From Paracandidimonas soli (GTDB lineage Bacteria; Pseudomonadota; Gammaproteobacteria; Burkholderiales; Burkholderiaceae_B): a stretch of DNA of 64,000 bases. Position numbers and translations under genes: made by a program. Shown one piece after another: positions 17,172 to 32,359 of the stretch. Location of the stretch: contig NZ_SMBX01000004.1 of the NCBI RefSeq assembly GCF_004342005.1, forward strand, positions 124,001-188,000, given 5' to 3'. Below the pieces are notes generated by a model. The model saw nothing but the letters and a program-made list of their open reading frames with translations, did not search any database and had not been told where the DNA came from. The number at the start of each line of letters is the position of its first letter. The first letter of the stretch is position 1.

Positions 17172-18071
17172 ATGAGGAATGGTATTCCCAATCTGGGCGC
17201 CTTGCAGGCGTTCGAGGCTACGGCCCGGCTGGGCACGTTCTCCCGCGCCGCCGAAGAGCTGTCGCTGACGCACAGCGCGGTGTACCGGCAGGTGGCCGGG
17301 CTGGAGCACAGCCTGGGCGTGCAATTGTTCAACCGGGTCAGGCGGCGCGTCGTGCTCACGCCGCAGGGGGCGGAGTATGCCGCGCGCGTCCGGCACCACC
17401 TGGAGCAACTGGAAAAGGATACGTTCGGTCTGCGCACGCGGTCGGGGCTGGGGCGCAGCCTGCATATCGCGGTACTGCCCACGCAGGCCACGACCTGGCT
17501 GATCCCCCGCATGCCGGATTTCCAGCGCAGGCATCCCGACATTACCATCAGCCTGTCCGCGCGCACCCTGCCGTTCCAGTTCAATGATCACCCTTACGAC
17601 GCCGCCATCTATCACAGCGAGCAGCCGTGGCCGCGCACGCGCAGCGTCAGGCTGTTCGAGGAGGGCGAACTGTTGCCGGTGTGCCGTCCGGATCTGCTGG
17701 AAGACAGCCGCGGCGCGGGCGGCATGCAGGGTCTGCCGCATCTGCACATGATGTCGCGGCCGGATGCCTGGCGCGCATGGTACCGGCAGCACGGGCTGGA
17801 GTTTTCGCCGCTGATCAGCGCCGGGCCGCAGTACGAGCTGTTCAGCATGACGCTGGCCGCGGTGCGGGCGGGCATGGGCGTGGCTCTGGCACCCAGGTTC
17901 CTGGTGGCGGATGCCATTGTCCGCGGCGAGCTTGCCCTGGCGGGGCCGGGCGGCCTGACGGTGGCGGAAAGCTATTTCTTCGGCTACCCGCTCACGGACG
18001 AAGAAGGCAGCGATGCCCTGCAGGTTTTCGAGCAGTGGCTGATCCGCATTGCGCGGGCGGAATCGGCGTAA
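17172..18071 (+). CDS. LysR-family regulator, GcvA/GcdR type
   Basis: 299 residues from the ATG at 17172, behind GGGAGCAAGG; an upstream in-frame ATG at 17112 would put the operator inside the gene. The N-terminal winged helix-turn-helix is clear (LGALQAFEATARLGTFSRAAEELSLTHSAVYRQVAGLE), followed by the effector-binding domain (ending with DEEGSDALQVFEQWL). Divergent from gcdH, so it most likely senses glutarate or glutaryl-CoA and activates gcdH, as GcdR does in related bacteria. Followed 67 bp later by the FAD oxidase. Confidence 0.88.
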   Translation: MRNGIPNLGALQAFEATARLGTFSRAAEELSLTHSAVYRQVAGLEHSLGVQLFNRVRRRVVLTPQGAEYAARVRHHLEQLEKDTFGLRTRSGLGRSLHIAVLPTQATTWLIPRMPDFQRRHPDITISLSARTLPFQFNDHPYDAAIYHSEQPWPRTRSVRLFEEGELLPVCRPDLLEDSRGAGGMQGLPHLHMMSRPDAWRAWYRQHGLEFSPLISAGPQYELFSMTLAAVRAGMGVALAPRFLVADAIVRGELALAGPGGLTVAESYFFGYPLTDEEGSDALQVFEQWLIRIARAESA

Positions 18072-18095
18072 ACTGGATTCGGGGATAAAGCATGG

Positions 18096-18120
18096 CCCGG
18101 CGGATGCGGGCCGGGGTTTT
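18096..18120 (+). terminator. Short terminator candidate after the LysR gene
   Basis: CCCGGC/GCCGGG stem (18096-18101 and 18110-18115) followed by GTTTT, between the LysR gene and the FAD oxidase. Only four T residues, so termination may be partial. Confidence 0.4.
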
Positions 18121-18138
18121 CGCAGAGGAAAGACAGTG

Positions 18139-19545
18139 ATGGACTTGGGCGCCCTGTCGGGCATCGTAGGAACGGAACACGTATTGACGGGCGATGCGGC
18201 GCGCGCCAGCGAGCTGGACTGGCGCGAGCGCTATGCGGGCAAGGCGTTGGCCGTCGTCAGGCCCGGTTGCACGGAAGAGGTCGCCAGGGTGGTGCGCTGG
18301 TGCGCCGACCGGGGGATAGGCATCGTCCCGCAGGGCGGGAACACAGGGCTGTGCGGCGGCGCCACGCCGGACATGTCTGGCACGCAACTGATTCTGTCCC
18401 TGCAACGGCTCGACCGGATACGCGCCATCGACACGGACAACGACACGCTGGTCGCCGAGGCGGGCTGCGTGCTGCAGGCCATCCAGGAGGCCGCGCGCAA
18501 TGCGGACCGGTTGTTTCCCTTGAGCCTGGCGGCCGAAGGCAGCTGCACCATCGGCGGCAATCTTGCGACCAATGCGGGTGGCACGCAGGTGCTGCGCTAC
18601 GGCAATGCGCGCGAGCTGGTGCTGGGGCTCGAGGCCGTGACGGCAAGCGGCGAGATCATGCATGGCCTCAAGGGGCTGCGCAAGGACAATACCGGTTACG
18701 ATCTACGCAACCTGCTCATCGGCAGCGAAGGCACGCTGGGCGTCATTACGGCGGCGACCCTGAAACTGTACCCGCAGCCGGCAGCCCAGCGCACGACGCT
18801 GCTGGCGCTGCAAAGCATCGAGGATGCGGTGACGGTGCTGGCGGCGGCGCGCAAGGGATTCGGCGCGGCGCTGACGGGGTTCGAGCTCATTGCCGGCAGC
18901 TGCCTGCATGGGGTGGTGCGCTGCTATCCGCAGCAGCGCATTCCTTTCGATGGTGCATCGGCGGCCATGCCATGGTTCGCCTTGCTGGAGCTGTCGGACA
19001 GCGAAAGCGCCGGGCATGCGCAGGAACGCTTCGAGACCGTGCTGGGCGCCCTGATGGCGTCAGGGCATATCGCCGATGCCGCCATTGCCGAAACCGTGGC
19101 GCAGAGCCGCGCGCTCTGGCATTTGCGCGAGAGCATTCCGCTGTCGGAAAAGGCGTTCGGGAAAAGCGTAAAGCACGACATTTCCCTGCCGGTATCGGCG
19201 ATTGCACGGTTCGTGAAAGAAACCAATGCCCTGCTGCAGCAGTCGTTTCCCGGCGTCGAGCACGTGGTCTTCGGACACCTGGGCGATGGCAACCTGCACT
19301 ACAACGTGGCGGCCGGCACGGGTCGCACGGAAGCCGAGTTGCTGGCGCAGCAGGACCGCATCTTCGCCATCGTGCTGGACAGCGTGGCGCGCTTCGACGG
19401 CTCGATCAGCGCCGAGCACGGCATCGGCCAGCTCAAGCGCGGCCTGCTGCCGCGCTACAAGGACCCGGTCGCCATGGCGCTGATGCGGGACATCAAGCGG
19501 GCGCTGGATCCGCTGGGCATCATGAATCCCGGCAAGCTGCTTTGA
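18139..19545 (+). CDS. FAD-linked D-2-hydroxy-acid dehydrogenase (D-lactate/D-2-hydroxyglutarate type)
   Basis: 468 residues. The FAD-binding_4 domain shows AVVRPGCTEEVARVVRWC, GIVPQGGNTGLCGG and GGNLATNAGGTQVLRYGNARELVLGLE; the C-terminal oxidase domain ends with VVFGHLGDGNLHYNV, SAEHGIGQLKRG and LGIMNPGKLL. These enzymes oxidise D-2-hydroxy acids to 2-oxo acids and pass electrons to ETF or quinone. Proximity to gcdH suggests D-2-hydroxyglutarate, but D-lactate or glycolate remain possible. The start is ATG 18139, behind GAGGAAAGACA; a GTG directly precedes it. Confidence 0.85.
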   Translation: MDLGALSGIVGTEHVLTGDAARASELDWRERYAGKALAVVRPGCTEEVARVVRWCADRGIGIVPQGGNTGLCGGATPDMSGTQLILSLQRLDRIRAIDTDNDTLVAEAGCVLQAIQEAARNADRLFPLSLAAEGSCTIGGNLATNAGGTQVLRYGNARELVLGLEAVTASGEIMHGLKGLRKDNTGYDLRNLLIGSEGTLGVITAATLKLYPQPAAQRTTLLALQSIEDAVTVLAAARKGFGAALTGFELIAGSCLHGVVRCYPQQRIPFDGASAAMPWFALLELSDSESAGHAQERFETVLGALMASGHIADAAIAETVAQSRALWHLRESIPLSEKAFGKSVKHDISLPVSAIARFVKETNALLQQSFPGVEHVVFGHLGDGNLHYNVAAGTGRTEAELLAQQDRIFAIVLDSVARFDGSISAEHGIGQLKRGLLPRYKDPVAMALMRDIKRALDPLGIMNPGKLL

Positions 19546-19632
19546 GAAAATGGAGGGCGGCGGCCTTCGGGCCGAAGCCTGCGCAAGCGGCGCGACAAGC
19601 GGCTTGCATTTCCGATCGCATCGGGCTCGCGC

Positions 19633-20481
19633 TCAGCGGAAGATGACGGTGCGGTCGCCGTTGAGCAGGATGCGGTGCTCCACATGGAAGCGTACGGCGC
19701 GCGCCAGCACTTTCGATTCGATGTCGCTGCCGATGCGCACCAGTTCGTCCGGGCTGAAGGAGTGGTCCACGTGCTCGATGTCCTGGGCGATGATGGGGCC
19801 TTCGTCCAGGTCCGCCGTGACGTAGTGGGCCGTTGCGCCGATGATCTTCACGCCGCGGGCATGCGCCTGGTGATAAGGCTTGGCGCCCTTGAAACCTGGC
19901 AGGAAGCTGTGGTGGATATTGATGGCGCGCCCGGCCAGGGTCTTGCACATGTCTTCGGATAGCACCTGCATGTAGCGGGCCAGCACGACCAGGTCCACGT
20001 TCTCGCGTTTGGCCAGGTCCAGGATCTGCGCTTCCTGCGCCGCCTTGGTTTCCTTGGCGACAGGATAATGGTGGAAGGGAATGCCGTAGGACTGCGCCAG
20101 GGCTTCGTGGTCCTTGTGGTTGGACGCAACGGCGGCGATGGTGACGGGCAGTTGCCCGCTGTGCACGCGGAACAGCAGATCGTTCAGGCAGTGGCCCTGG
20201 CGGCTGACCAGCAGCAGCAGGCGGGCCTTGCGCTGCGCATCATGGATCTGCACATCCATGTCGAAGCGCGAGGAAACCGACTGGAAGGATTCGAGCAGGG
20301 CTTCGGCCGTGGTGGCTATGGGCAGGCTGAAATGCACGCGCAAGAAGAAGCGTTCGCTGGCGGCATCGCGGAACTGCTGCGAATCGATGATGTTGCCGTG
20401 GCTGTTGAGCAGCCATCCGGAAACACTGTGCACGATGCCGATGCGGTCGGGGCAGGACAGTGTCAGGATATAGTCGTTCAT
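19633..20481 (-). CDS. purU: Formyltetrahydrofolate deformylase
   Basis: 282 residues, normal for PurU. An N-terminal ACT domain (YILTLSCPDRIGIVHSVSGWLL) precedes a formyltransferase-like hydrolase domain with AINIHHSFLPGFKGAKPYHQAH and YVTADLDEGPIIAQD, carrying the conserved His and Asp. It hydrolyses 10-formyl-THF to formate and THF, balancing one-carbon pools. Single gene, convergent with the FAD oxidase. Confidence 0.95.
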   Translation of the reverse strand: MNDYILTLSCPDRIGIVHSVSGWLLNSHGNIIDSQQFRDAASERFFLRVHFSLPIATTAEALLESFQSVSSRFDMDVQIHDAQRKARLLLLVSRQGHCLNDLLFRVHSGQLPVTIAAVASNHKDHEALAQSYGIPFHHYPVAKETKAAQEAQILDLAKRENVDLVVLARYMQVLSEDMCKTLAGRAINIHHSFLPGFKGAKPYHQAHARGVKIIGATAHYVTADLDEGPIIAQDIEHVDHSFSPDELVRIGSDIESKVLARAVRFHVEHRILLNGDRTVIFR

Positions 20482-20529
20482 ATATCTTTTGAATTCAAAA
20501 GGTTGAAGCTGATGCCGGTATTGCGGGCC

Positions 20530-21072
20530 TTAGCGCTCGACGATGATTTCGGCGACGGGCGGGGAATGATGAAAGCGCCTCGAGTGGTGGATCAACGGTT
20601 GCGCGTTGGTCCAGGCGCATGCATGGACGGCGCCAATGAAAATGGCGTGATCGCCCGCGTCGTGCTGATGATGATTGCGGCATTCGAACCAGGCCGAGCA
20701 GTCAGGCATGTCCAGCATCCACAGGCCCGAGCGGGAACGCTTCAGCGGAATGCCTTCGAAACGTTCCTGCTGCGAGCCTTTGGCGAAGCGGTAGGCAAGG
20801 TCCTGCTGCGCCGCGGACAGTACATGGATGACGTAGCCTTCGGCCTGGCGCATATGGGCTATCGAAGCCGATTCCAGCTTCAGGGTCCACAGCACCAGTG
20901 GAGGTTCCAGCGACAGCGAGCTGAAGGAGCTGATGGTCATCCCGATGGGACTGCCGTCGGCGGCCTGCGCCACCACGACGGTAACGCCGGTGGGAAAACG
21001 CGACAGTGCGGAACGAAAGTAGCTCTGATCGAATGCGGGCGTAGCAGGATTCATGCCGTGGAGAAGGATCAT
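20530..21072 (-). CDS. Flavin reductase family protein (FMN-binding split barrel)
   Basis: 180 residues if started at the ATG that overlaps the pdxH stop (ATGA); an internal ATG at 21054 would give 174. The core [41 protein letters not shown] is characteristic of NAD(P)H:flavin reductases that feed two-component monooxygenases, and [21 protein letters not shown] is the second signature. The oxygenase partner is not in the window. It is coupled to pdxH, another FMN-binding split-barrel protein. Confidence 0.85.
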   Translation of the reverse strand: MILLHGMNPATPAFDQSYFRSALSRFPTGVTVVVAQAADGSPIGMTISSFSSLSLEPPLVLWTLKLESASIAHMRQAEGYVIHVLSAAQQDLAYRFAKGSQQERFEGIPLKRSRSGLWMLDMPDCSAWFECRNHHQHDAGDHAIFIGAVHACAWTNAQPLIHHSRRFHHSPPVAEIIVER

Positions 21073-21701
21073 GGGGCCAGACGGCTGACCAGCCACAGGC
21101 CTTCCGCGTTGCGCTCGTAGACCAGCCTGTCGTGCAGGCGGGAGGGGCGGCCTTGCCAGAACTCCAGGCGTTCGGGCGCCAGGCGGAAACCGCCCCAATG
21201 TTCGGGACGCTGGGGATGCTCGCCCAGACTCTCGCCCAGGCTGGCGGTATTGGCTTCCAGCGCTTCGCGCGTAATGGGGCGGCTTTGCGGAGAAGCCCAG
21301 GCGCCGATGCGCGAACCGAGCGGGCGGCTGTGGAAGTACTCGTCCGATTCCTGCTCCGAGGTGCGGGAGACGCTGCCTTCGATGCGGACCTGGCGCTCCA
21401 GCGCCGGCCAGAAGAAAAGCAGGCTGGCCTGAGGATTTTCCTGCAGATCGTGTCCCTTGCGGGAATCGTAGTTCGTGAAGAACACGAAGCCGCGTTCGTC
21501 GTAGCCCTTGAGCAGCACGATGCGGGCCGACGGCCGGCCCTTGGCATCGGCGCTGGCCAGGGTCATGGCGTTGACTTCGGATACCTTTGCGGCAAGCGCT
21601 TCTTCGAACCAGGCATCGAACTGGCGGAACGGATCGTCGGCCAGGGATGATTCCAGCAGTTCGTTCTTGGAGTAATCGTGGCGTATGTCGGCGACAGACA
21701 T
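21069..21701 (-). CDS. pdxH: Pyridoxamine/pyridoxine 5'-phosphate oxidase
   Basis: 210 residues, matching the family. [38 protein letters not shown] binds FMN, and the C-terminal [25 protein letters not shown] carries the substrate arginines. It makes pyridoxal 5'-phosphate. The start at 21701 gives [20 protein letters not shown], the normal N-terminus; the frame remains open upstream antisense to nothing known, so longer starts were not used. Its stop overlaps the flavin reductase start. Confidence 0.96.
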   Translation of the reverse strand: MSVADIRHDYSKNELLESSLADDPFRQFDAWFEEALAAKVSEVNAMTLASADAKGRPSARIVLLKGYDERGFVFFTNYDSRKGHDLQENPQASLLFFWPALERQVRIEGSVSRTSEQESDEYFHSRPLGSRIGAWASPQSRPITREALEANTASLGESLGEHPQRPEHWGGFRLAPERLEFWQGRPSRLHDRLVYERNAEGLWLVSRLAP

Positions 21702-21739
21702 GGAGGGCTCGCAGGGGAAAATCGGGATAAACGACAAGT

Positions 21740-22369
21740 TTACCCGTTCAGGGCCGACTCCGTCTGCAATTGCCGCATCAGCGCTTCCAGCCGGGCGTCC
21801 TGTATACCCGATCGGCGCAGGGCGCGCGATGTCTCGACGACATATTCCAGGCATGGGCCGTAGGTGCCATGCGCGGTCCGCACGATGTCGATCAGCCGCT
21901 CCTGCGGCAGATCGCGCACGTAGGCGTCCGTGTGCCGGTTCATCACGAAGGCCAGAGCGGCGACGGGACCATCGTCCGTGCGCGTCTCCAGCCACTTCGG
22001 CGTATATGCGCCGCTGGGCATTTCCCTGCGCCACAGCGCGTCCATCGTGTCCGCGATCCGGTTGGCGGGAATGCGGTACACCACGCCCTTGCAGGAGCCT
22101 CCCGCATCCAGCCCGAAAACCAGGCCGGGCTGTTCCGGGGTGCCGCGGTTGATGCGCGACCACAGGCACAGTGATCGGTGGTAGCCGCGCAGCAGCGCCA
22201 TCCGCTGTTCGGTGAAATCGAATTCCGGGCGCCAGATCAGCGATCCGTATCCGAATACCCACAGATCCTGGCCGGTATCCCTGCCGAGCAGCGCCTGGCG
22301 CAGCGAGGCGCTGCGTTCTTCGTCGGACAAGACGCGAAATGGCCTGGGAGTGACTGCGGAGGATGGCAT
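21740..22369 (-). CDS. ChaC-family gamma-glutamylcyclotransferase
   Basis: 209 residues. [31 protein letters not shown] is the ChaC signature (about 42-72), and the catalytic Glu region is in [28 protein letters not shown]. ChaC enzymes cleave glutathione to 5-oxoproline and Cys-Gly. The gene is 38 bp upstream of pdxH on the same strand and may share its transcript. Confidence 0.9.
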   Translation of the reverse strand: MPSSAVTPRPFRVLSDEERSASLRQALLGRDTGQDLWVFGYGSLIWRPEFDFTEQRMALLRGYHRSLCLWSRINRGTPEQPGLVFGLDAGGSCKGVVYRIPANRIADTMDALWRREMPSGAYTPKWLETRTDDGPVAALAFVMNRHTDAYVRDLPQERLIDIVRTAHGTYGPCLEYVVETSRALRRSGIQDARLEALMRQLQTESALNG

Positions 22370-22424
22370 GGTCGTGCGAGAAAAACGGTTTACTGGCGGA
22401 AACAGGGCCAGAATGCGTATGACG

Positions 22425-22478
22425 CTGTTTCTGCCGATTAAGATAGCATGAATTATTCCGCTGATGCGGCAGAAACAG
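22425..22478. promoter_or_regulatory. 12-bp perfect inverted repeat in the chaC/tcdA divergent region
   Basis: CTGTTTCTGCCG at 22425-22436 and CGGCAGAAACAG at 22467-22478, 30 bases apart. A further related copy, GGCGGAAACAG, lies at 22396-22406. This looks like a repeated operator half-site, but no known regulator was recognised. Confidence 0.45.
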
Positions 22479-22570
22479 TAAGCATCTTTCTTCGCGCAGC
22501 GGCGATGTGGCGTATGTACGTCTTTATATAATCACCACCGACCAGAATCAGAGAAATTTTCACGGAACCC

Positions 22571-23386
22571 ATGGAATCAGTCGATCTCGAACGCCGCTTT
22601 GGCGGCATGACGCGCCTGTACGGGCCGGACGCGGCGCAGCGGCTGCGCAGGGCGCATATTGCCGTCGCTGGTATCGGCGGCGTCGGGTCCTGGTGCGCGG
22701 AAGCGCTGGCGCGGTCCGGCGTCGGCACGCTTACCCTGGTCGACCTGGACAACATCGCCGAGTCCAACGTCAACCGGCAACTGCATGCCCTCACCAATAC
22801 ACTCGGTCAATCCAAGGTGCAGGCCATGCGTGAACGGATCGCGCAGATCCATCCCGGCTGCATGGTCAAAGCGCATGAAGACTTCGTGGAACCCGGCAAT
22901 GCCGCCGAGCTGATCGGCGACGACGTACAGGTCCTCATCGACTGCACCGACCAGATCTCCGCCAAGATCGCCATGATCCTGCTGGGCAGGCAGCGCCGCA
23001 TGCCTGTCATTGTCTGCGGTGGAGCGGGGGGCAAGACCGATCCGCTGCTGCTGCGCAGCGGCGACCTGTCCCGCGCGGCCAATGATGCCTTGCTGGCCAA
23101 GCTGCGCAACACTCTGAGGCGTCAGCATGGATTTCCGCGCGCCGGCGACGCCGCCGGCAAAGTGCGCAAGCGCATTCCGCCGATGCAGGTTCGCTGCCTC
23201 TGGTTCGATCAGCCGGCGTTGCTGCCGGATGCCTGGCTGCAGGGCGGCGAGCCGGATGCTCCACAGGGGCTGTCGTGCGCAGGATACGGTTCCGCCGTTG
23301 CCGTGACGGCTGCCATGGGATTTGCAGCCGCCAACGACGCCATGCAGTGCGTCATGCAGGGCAGGCCGTCTTCCGCATCGGCCTAG
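22571..23386 (+). CDS. tcdA: tRNA threonylcarbamoyladenosine dehydratase
   Basis: 271 residues of the ThiF/E1-like family. RRFGGMTRLYG, then IAVAGIGGVGSWCAEALARSG (nucleotide-binding), LVDLDNIAESNVNRQLHAL and the IDCTDQISAKI region match TcdA (CsdL/YgdL). It cyclises t6A37 of ANN-decoding tRNAs to ct6A using ATP. It is divergent from chaC. Confidence 0.93.
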   Translation: MESVDLERRFGGMTRLYGPDAAQRLRRAHIAVAGIGGVGSWCAEALARSGVGTLTLVDLDNIAESNVNRQLHALTNTLGQSKVQAMRERIAQIHPGCMVKAHEDFVEPGNAAELIGDDVQVLIDCTDQISAKIAMILLGRQRRMPVIVCGGAGGKTDPLLLRSGDLSRAANDALLAKLRNTLRRQHGFPRAGDAAGKVRKRIPPMQVRCLWFDQPALLPDAWLQGGEPDAPQGLSCAGYGSAVAVTAAMGFAAANDAMQCVMQGRPSSASA

Positions 23387-23399
23387 GCGGACGGACGCG

Positions 23400-24065
23400 T
23401 CAGGCGCCGATGTTCGTGTGGTCCCGGACCAGGTGGGCCGGATGCCAGCCGCGCAGCGCATTCGACAGCCGGATCTCCCTGGCCTGCAGCAGCTCGCGGC
23501 GAGTGACGGGAGCCTCGTGCGCCAGGCCCTGTTCCAGCAGTTCCTGGCGCTGCACGCCCGGCAGTATGCCCGCCTCGACCGGGGGCGTCAGCCAGCGGCC
23601 CGCGGCATCCTTGATGTAGATATTGGTGCGGCTGCCTTCGCAAACCATATCGTTCGCATCGCAATAGACCACATCGAACACGTCCGGATTGTTCGCCAGC
23701 CATTGTGCGGCTTGCGCATACCATGGGCGGTATGTGCTCTTGTGGCGCACCCAGGCCTGGTCGGCCTCCCTGGGGGCATGCTGCAGCAGAAGGCTGAAAG
23801 CCGCGGGAGAGGGAGGCAGGACGCCGGTCTCCAGCGTGTGGCCGCCGTCACGGTCCACCAGGATGCGCAGCCTGTGGAGATGGTGGCGGTCTAGCCTGGC
23901 AATGCGCTGGTCCAGCGCCTTTTCCAGGTCTTTCGGGAAGCGGAAGTCCAGCGCTTCGCAGGAACGTTTCAGGCGCGCGAGATGCAGTTGGCGCAGCGGC
24001 GTTCGGTGCCCGGTCTCGACGCGCATGGTTTCGATCAATTGGGCTGTGTCGGGGGAGGAGGTCAT
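23400..24065 (-). CDS. pabC: Aminotransferase class IV, aminodeoxychorismate lyase-like
   Basis: 221 residues. DMVCEGSRTNIYIKDAAGRWLTPP and AGILPGVQRQELLEQGL are class IV signatures. It lacks about 50 residues compared with free-standing PabC and resembles the C-terminal domain found in PabB-PabC fusions; here the two are separate genes 18 bp apart. It releases 4-aminobenzoate and pyruvate from 4-amino-4-deoxychorismate for folate synthesis. The assignment rests on the adjacent pabB. Confidence 0.82.
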   Translation of the reverse strand: MTSSPDTAQLIETMRVETGHRTPLRQLHLARLKRSCEALDFRFPKDLEKALDQRIARLDRHHLHRLRILVDRDGGHTLETGVLPPSPAAFSLLLQHAPREADQAWVRHKSTYRPWYAQAAQWLANNPDVFDVVYCDANDMVCEGSRTNIYIKDAAGRWLTPPVEAGILPGVQRQELLEQGLAHEAPVTRRELLQAREIRLSNALRGWHPAHLVRDHTNIGA

Positions 24066-24083
24066 TGTCGGGTGCCGTTTTAT

Positions 24084-25267
24084 TTACCGGGATGATGACG
24101 CCTGTGCGCCGTCAAGGTCAAGGATGCGGGCCTTCCACAGGCATTCTTCCCATTCCTGCGCCGGGTCGGAATCCATGACGATGCCGCCGCCGACGCCGAA
24201 GGTGCCCGAGGCTCCGCCTGCGCCGTCATCGCGCGCCAGCTCCAGCGTGCGGATGGCGACGTTCAGCGAAAAATCCCCGCCGGGAGCCAGCCAGCCCAGG
24301 CTGCCGCAGTAGATCCCGCGAGGATGCGGCTCCGATTGCGCGATGGCGTGCATGGCGGCGACCTTGGGAGCGCCGGTGATGGAGCCGCAGGGAAACAGCG
24401 CGGCCAGGAGCTCCAGCAGGGAATAGTCCCTGGACTGCCGGGCGGAGATTGTGGAGGTCAGCGTCCAGACCGAGGGATATTTCTCCAGCGAAAACAGCGC
24501 ATCCACCCGCACGCTGCCCGGGACGGCGATGCGGCCCAGGTCGTTGCGCAGCAGATCGACGATCATCAGGTTCTCGGCGCGGTTCTTTGTGCTGGCCTGC
24601 AGCGCTTCCGCCTGGAGGCGGTCCCGTCCAGGATCGGCATGGCGCGGCGCCGTGCCTTTCATGGGGCGCACGGTCAGCCTGTCGCCGCGCCGCGTGACGA
24701 ACAGTTCCGGCGAGAACGACGCGATGGTCCGGTGCGCATCCTCGAAGTAGACGCCATGCGCGACCGGATGGCGGCTGGCGATGGCGCGGTACAGCCGTTC
24801 CGGCGTCGCATTACTGCGTACATGGAGAGGAAAGGTGTAGTTCACTTGATAGAAGTCGCCGCGCGCCATGCGCTCGCGCAGGGCGGATACGGTCTTCAGA
24901 TAATCTTCCTGCGCGATGCCGGGAATTCGGCTCAGGCGGATATCGCCGGCCGCCTCCGGCGGCCCCCAGGGGACGGTTTCGCAGGCCTGGGCGAACACCC
25001 ATGCGCTAAGGGCGGGAGATCCCTCTCGCGTCCGGTTCGGCAGACTGTCGAAAGCGGGATCCAGCCACAGACCCAGCTCATAGTCCAGCGCCAGCGCAAT
25101 CCAGTTGCCTTGCGACTGGGCGGCGCGGATCCGATCCAGCGCATCCGGCAGCTCCTCCGGCGATGCGGCGGTGATGTGCGCCAGGGGCTGCCGCATTTCG
25201 AGGGCGGCGCCGGCCAGGCGGTCCTCGAAACGGCAGCGGACTTCCGTCCCGGCGCTTTGATGTGTGG

Positions 25268-25271
<4 letters not shown>
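24084..25271 (-). CDS. pabB: Aminodeoxychorismate synthase component I
   Basis: 395 residues. The chorismate-binding domain shows GDFYQVNYTFPLHV, RPMKGTAPRH, NRAENLMIVDLLRNDLGRI, PCGSITGAPKVAAM and FGVGGGIVMDSDPAQEWEEC. It aminates chorismate to aminodeoxychorismate, taking ammonia from a glutamine amidotransferase subunit (PabA) not in the window. The ATG overlaps the stop of the UvrA-like gene, so both are probably on one mRNA. Confidence 0.93.
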
Positions 25272-31033
<5,762 letters not shown>

Positions 31034-31367
31034 GCGAAAACGGAAGCCGGGGAGGCTTCGAACGGGCCGCGGCGCTTGCTTTCCAAGCGGCTCGTCCGGA
31101 GTCTCCTTTGAGGAAGGGATCGCATAATCATAATCCTTCTGGCGCATCGGATTCGCACGAGTCCGGGCAGGCATCGCGGTTATGAGGGCGAGGCGGCGTA
31201 ATCGCTTGAAACAGCTGGTTCGGACGAGGATTTGATCTCTGTCAGAATTTTGTCAGCTTGTGCTTGCCTGTGGCTGTCGCAACTCTAGACTAAAGGAATG
31301 TACCGCCCGTTCGGCCGGATGGCTGGCGTACGGCATGTTTCTCACTGATTCACGAAAAGGAATTCCC
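31034..31367. other. Divergent intergenic region, uvrA-like/yceI
   Basis: 334 bp without a convincing gene. It must hold the promoter of the uvrA-pabB-pabC unit and that of yceI. A candidate yceI promoter is described separately. Confidence 0.5.
31264..31291 (+). promoter_or_regulatory. Candidate sigma-70 promoter for yceI
   Basis: TTGCCT at 31264-31269 and TAGACT at 31286-31291 with a 16-base spacer, about 75 bases before the yceI start. Read by eye only. Confidence 0.35.
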
Positions 31368-31943
31368 ATGATCGTCCGATCCATTTCCGTTCTTTCCGCA
31401 TGTTTCGGCCTCCTCGCCTCCGCTCAGGCGCAGGAAGCCGTCTACGATGTCGAGCCCACGCACGCCTTCGTCCACTTCGAGGTCCTGCACTCGGGAACAT
31501 CGACCAACCGGGGCCGGTTCGACAAGGTCGAGGGAACGATCACGCTGGACAAGGCGGCGAGGAAGGGCAGTGTCGATGTCACGATTGATCCCGCTTCGGT
31601 GAATACCGGAGTCGAACCCTACAACCAGCATCTGATGAACGACGATTTCCTTGGCGTTCAGAAGCACCCGCTCGCCACATTCAAGGGAAGCGAGTTCACG
31701 TTCGACGGCGACAAGGTTGCGTCCGTCAAGGGCGAGCTGACCCTGTTGTCCAAGACGCAGCCGGTCACGCTGACGGCGCAGCGTTTCAATTGCTACAACA
31801 GCCGGCACTTCGAGCAGCGCGAAGTCTGCGGCGGCGATTTCGAGGCGACGATCAAGCGCAGCGATTTCGGCATGGACTTCGGCTTGCCGGGCATCCCGGA
31901 TGATGTGCGCCTGCTGATCCAGATCGAGGCGGTGAAACGCTGA
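31368..31943 (+). CDS. YceI-family periplasmic lipocalin-like protein
   Basis: 191 residues with a signal peptide (MIVRSISVLSACFGLLASAQA). The YceI core is clear: YDVEPTHAFVHFEVLHSGTS, KVEGTITLDKAARKGSVDV, HLMNDDFLGVQKHPLATFKG and the final IPDDVRLLIQIEA. YceI proteins form a beta-barrel that binds isoprenoid or amide-like lipids in the periplasm; their role is not well defined. ATG behind AAAAGGAATT. Monocistronic. Confidence 0.93.
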   Translation: MIVRSISVLSACFGLLASAQAQEAVYDVEPTHAFVHFEVLHSGTSTNRGRFDKVEGTITLDKAARKGSVDVTIDPASVNTGVEPYNQHLMNDDFLGVQKHPLATFKGSEFTFDGDKVASVKGELTLLSKTQPVTLTAQRFNCYNSRHFEQREVCGGDFEATIKRSDFGMDFGLPGIPDDVRLLIQIEAVKR

Positions 31944-32106
31944 TCGGTCGCCGAAGCGCGGCACAGGGGCATTTTTGCGCACGAAATGGCGGAGCATCCC
32001 GGATATTTGCTAGAATACCGGGTTGATTCCATTTTCAGGGCGTGCGTTACCGATCGCTAGCCCGTACCGGCGGGCGATCCGTCATCTGAATTTTCCGGAG
32101 AACATC

Positions 32107-32235
32107 ATGGCAGAAATCAAGCGTACGCGCCGCAACACCCTCGAGCGTCGTTGCCTGGGCAAGGCATTCAAGCGTCTTTTCATCAAGTCGCCGAAGGGCG
32201 TCTTCAAGATGCTGGAGAAGGTCAAGCGCGTCTGA
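32107..32235 (+). CDS. Small highly basic protein of 42 residues, function unknown
   Basis: Reads MAEIKRTRRNTLERRCLGKA and ends KMLEKVKRV, with 14 Lys/Arg residues. The start is preceded by CCGGAGAACATC, a good ribosome-binding site, and the gene is followed within 52 bp by a strong terminator, so it forms a complete small transcription unit. A TAGAAT -10 candidate lies at 32011-32016. It has no signal peptide or membrane segment. The basic composition suggests nucleic-acid or ribosome binding, but no family was recognised. Confidence 0.7.
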   Translation: MAEIKRTRRNTLERRCLGKAFKRLFIKSPKGVFKMLEKVKRV

Positions 32236-32286
32236 TCCAGACTTCGCTTCAGCCGCGCAGTACCGCCAAGGCGCCGCGCGGTGTAT

Positions 32287-32327
32287 AAAAGCCATATGTC
32301 CTCGTGATGTATGGCTTTTTTCTTTTT
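32287..32327 (+). terminator. Rho-independent terminator of the 42-residue gene
   Basis: Perfect 10-bp stem AAAAGCCATA (32287-32296) and TATGGCTTTT (32310-32319), followed by a T-rich tail. The A-run/T-run makes it bidirectional, but no gene converges on it. Confidence 0.85.
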
Positions 32328-32359
32328 CCGCTGAGTTCCTCCCGGGAGGGCGCGGGAGC

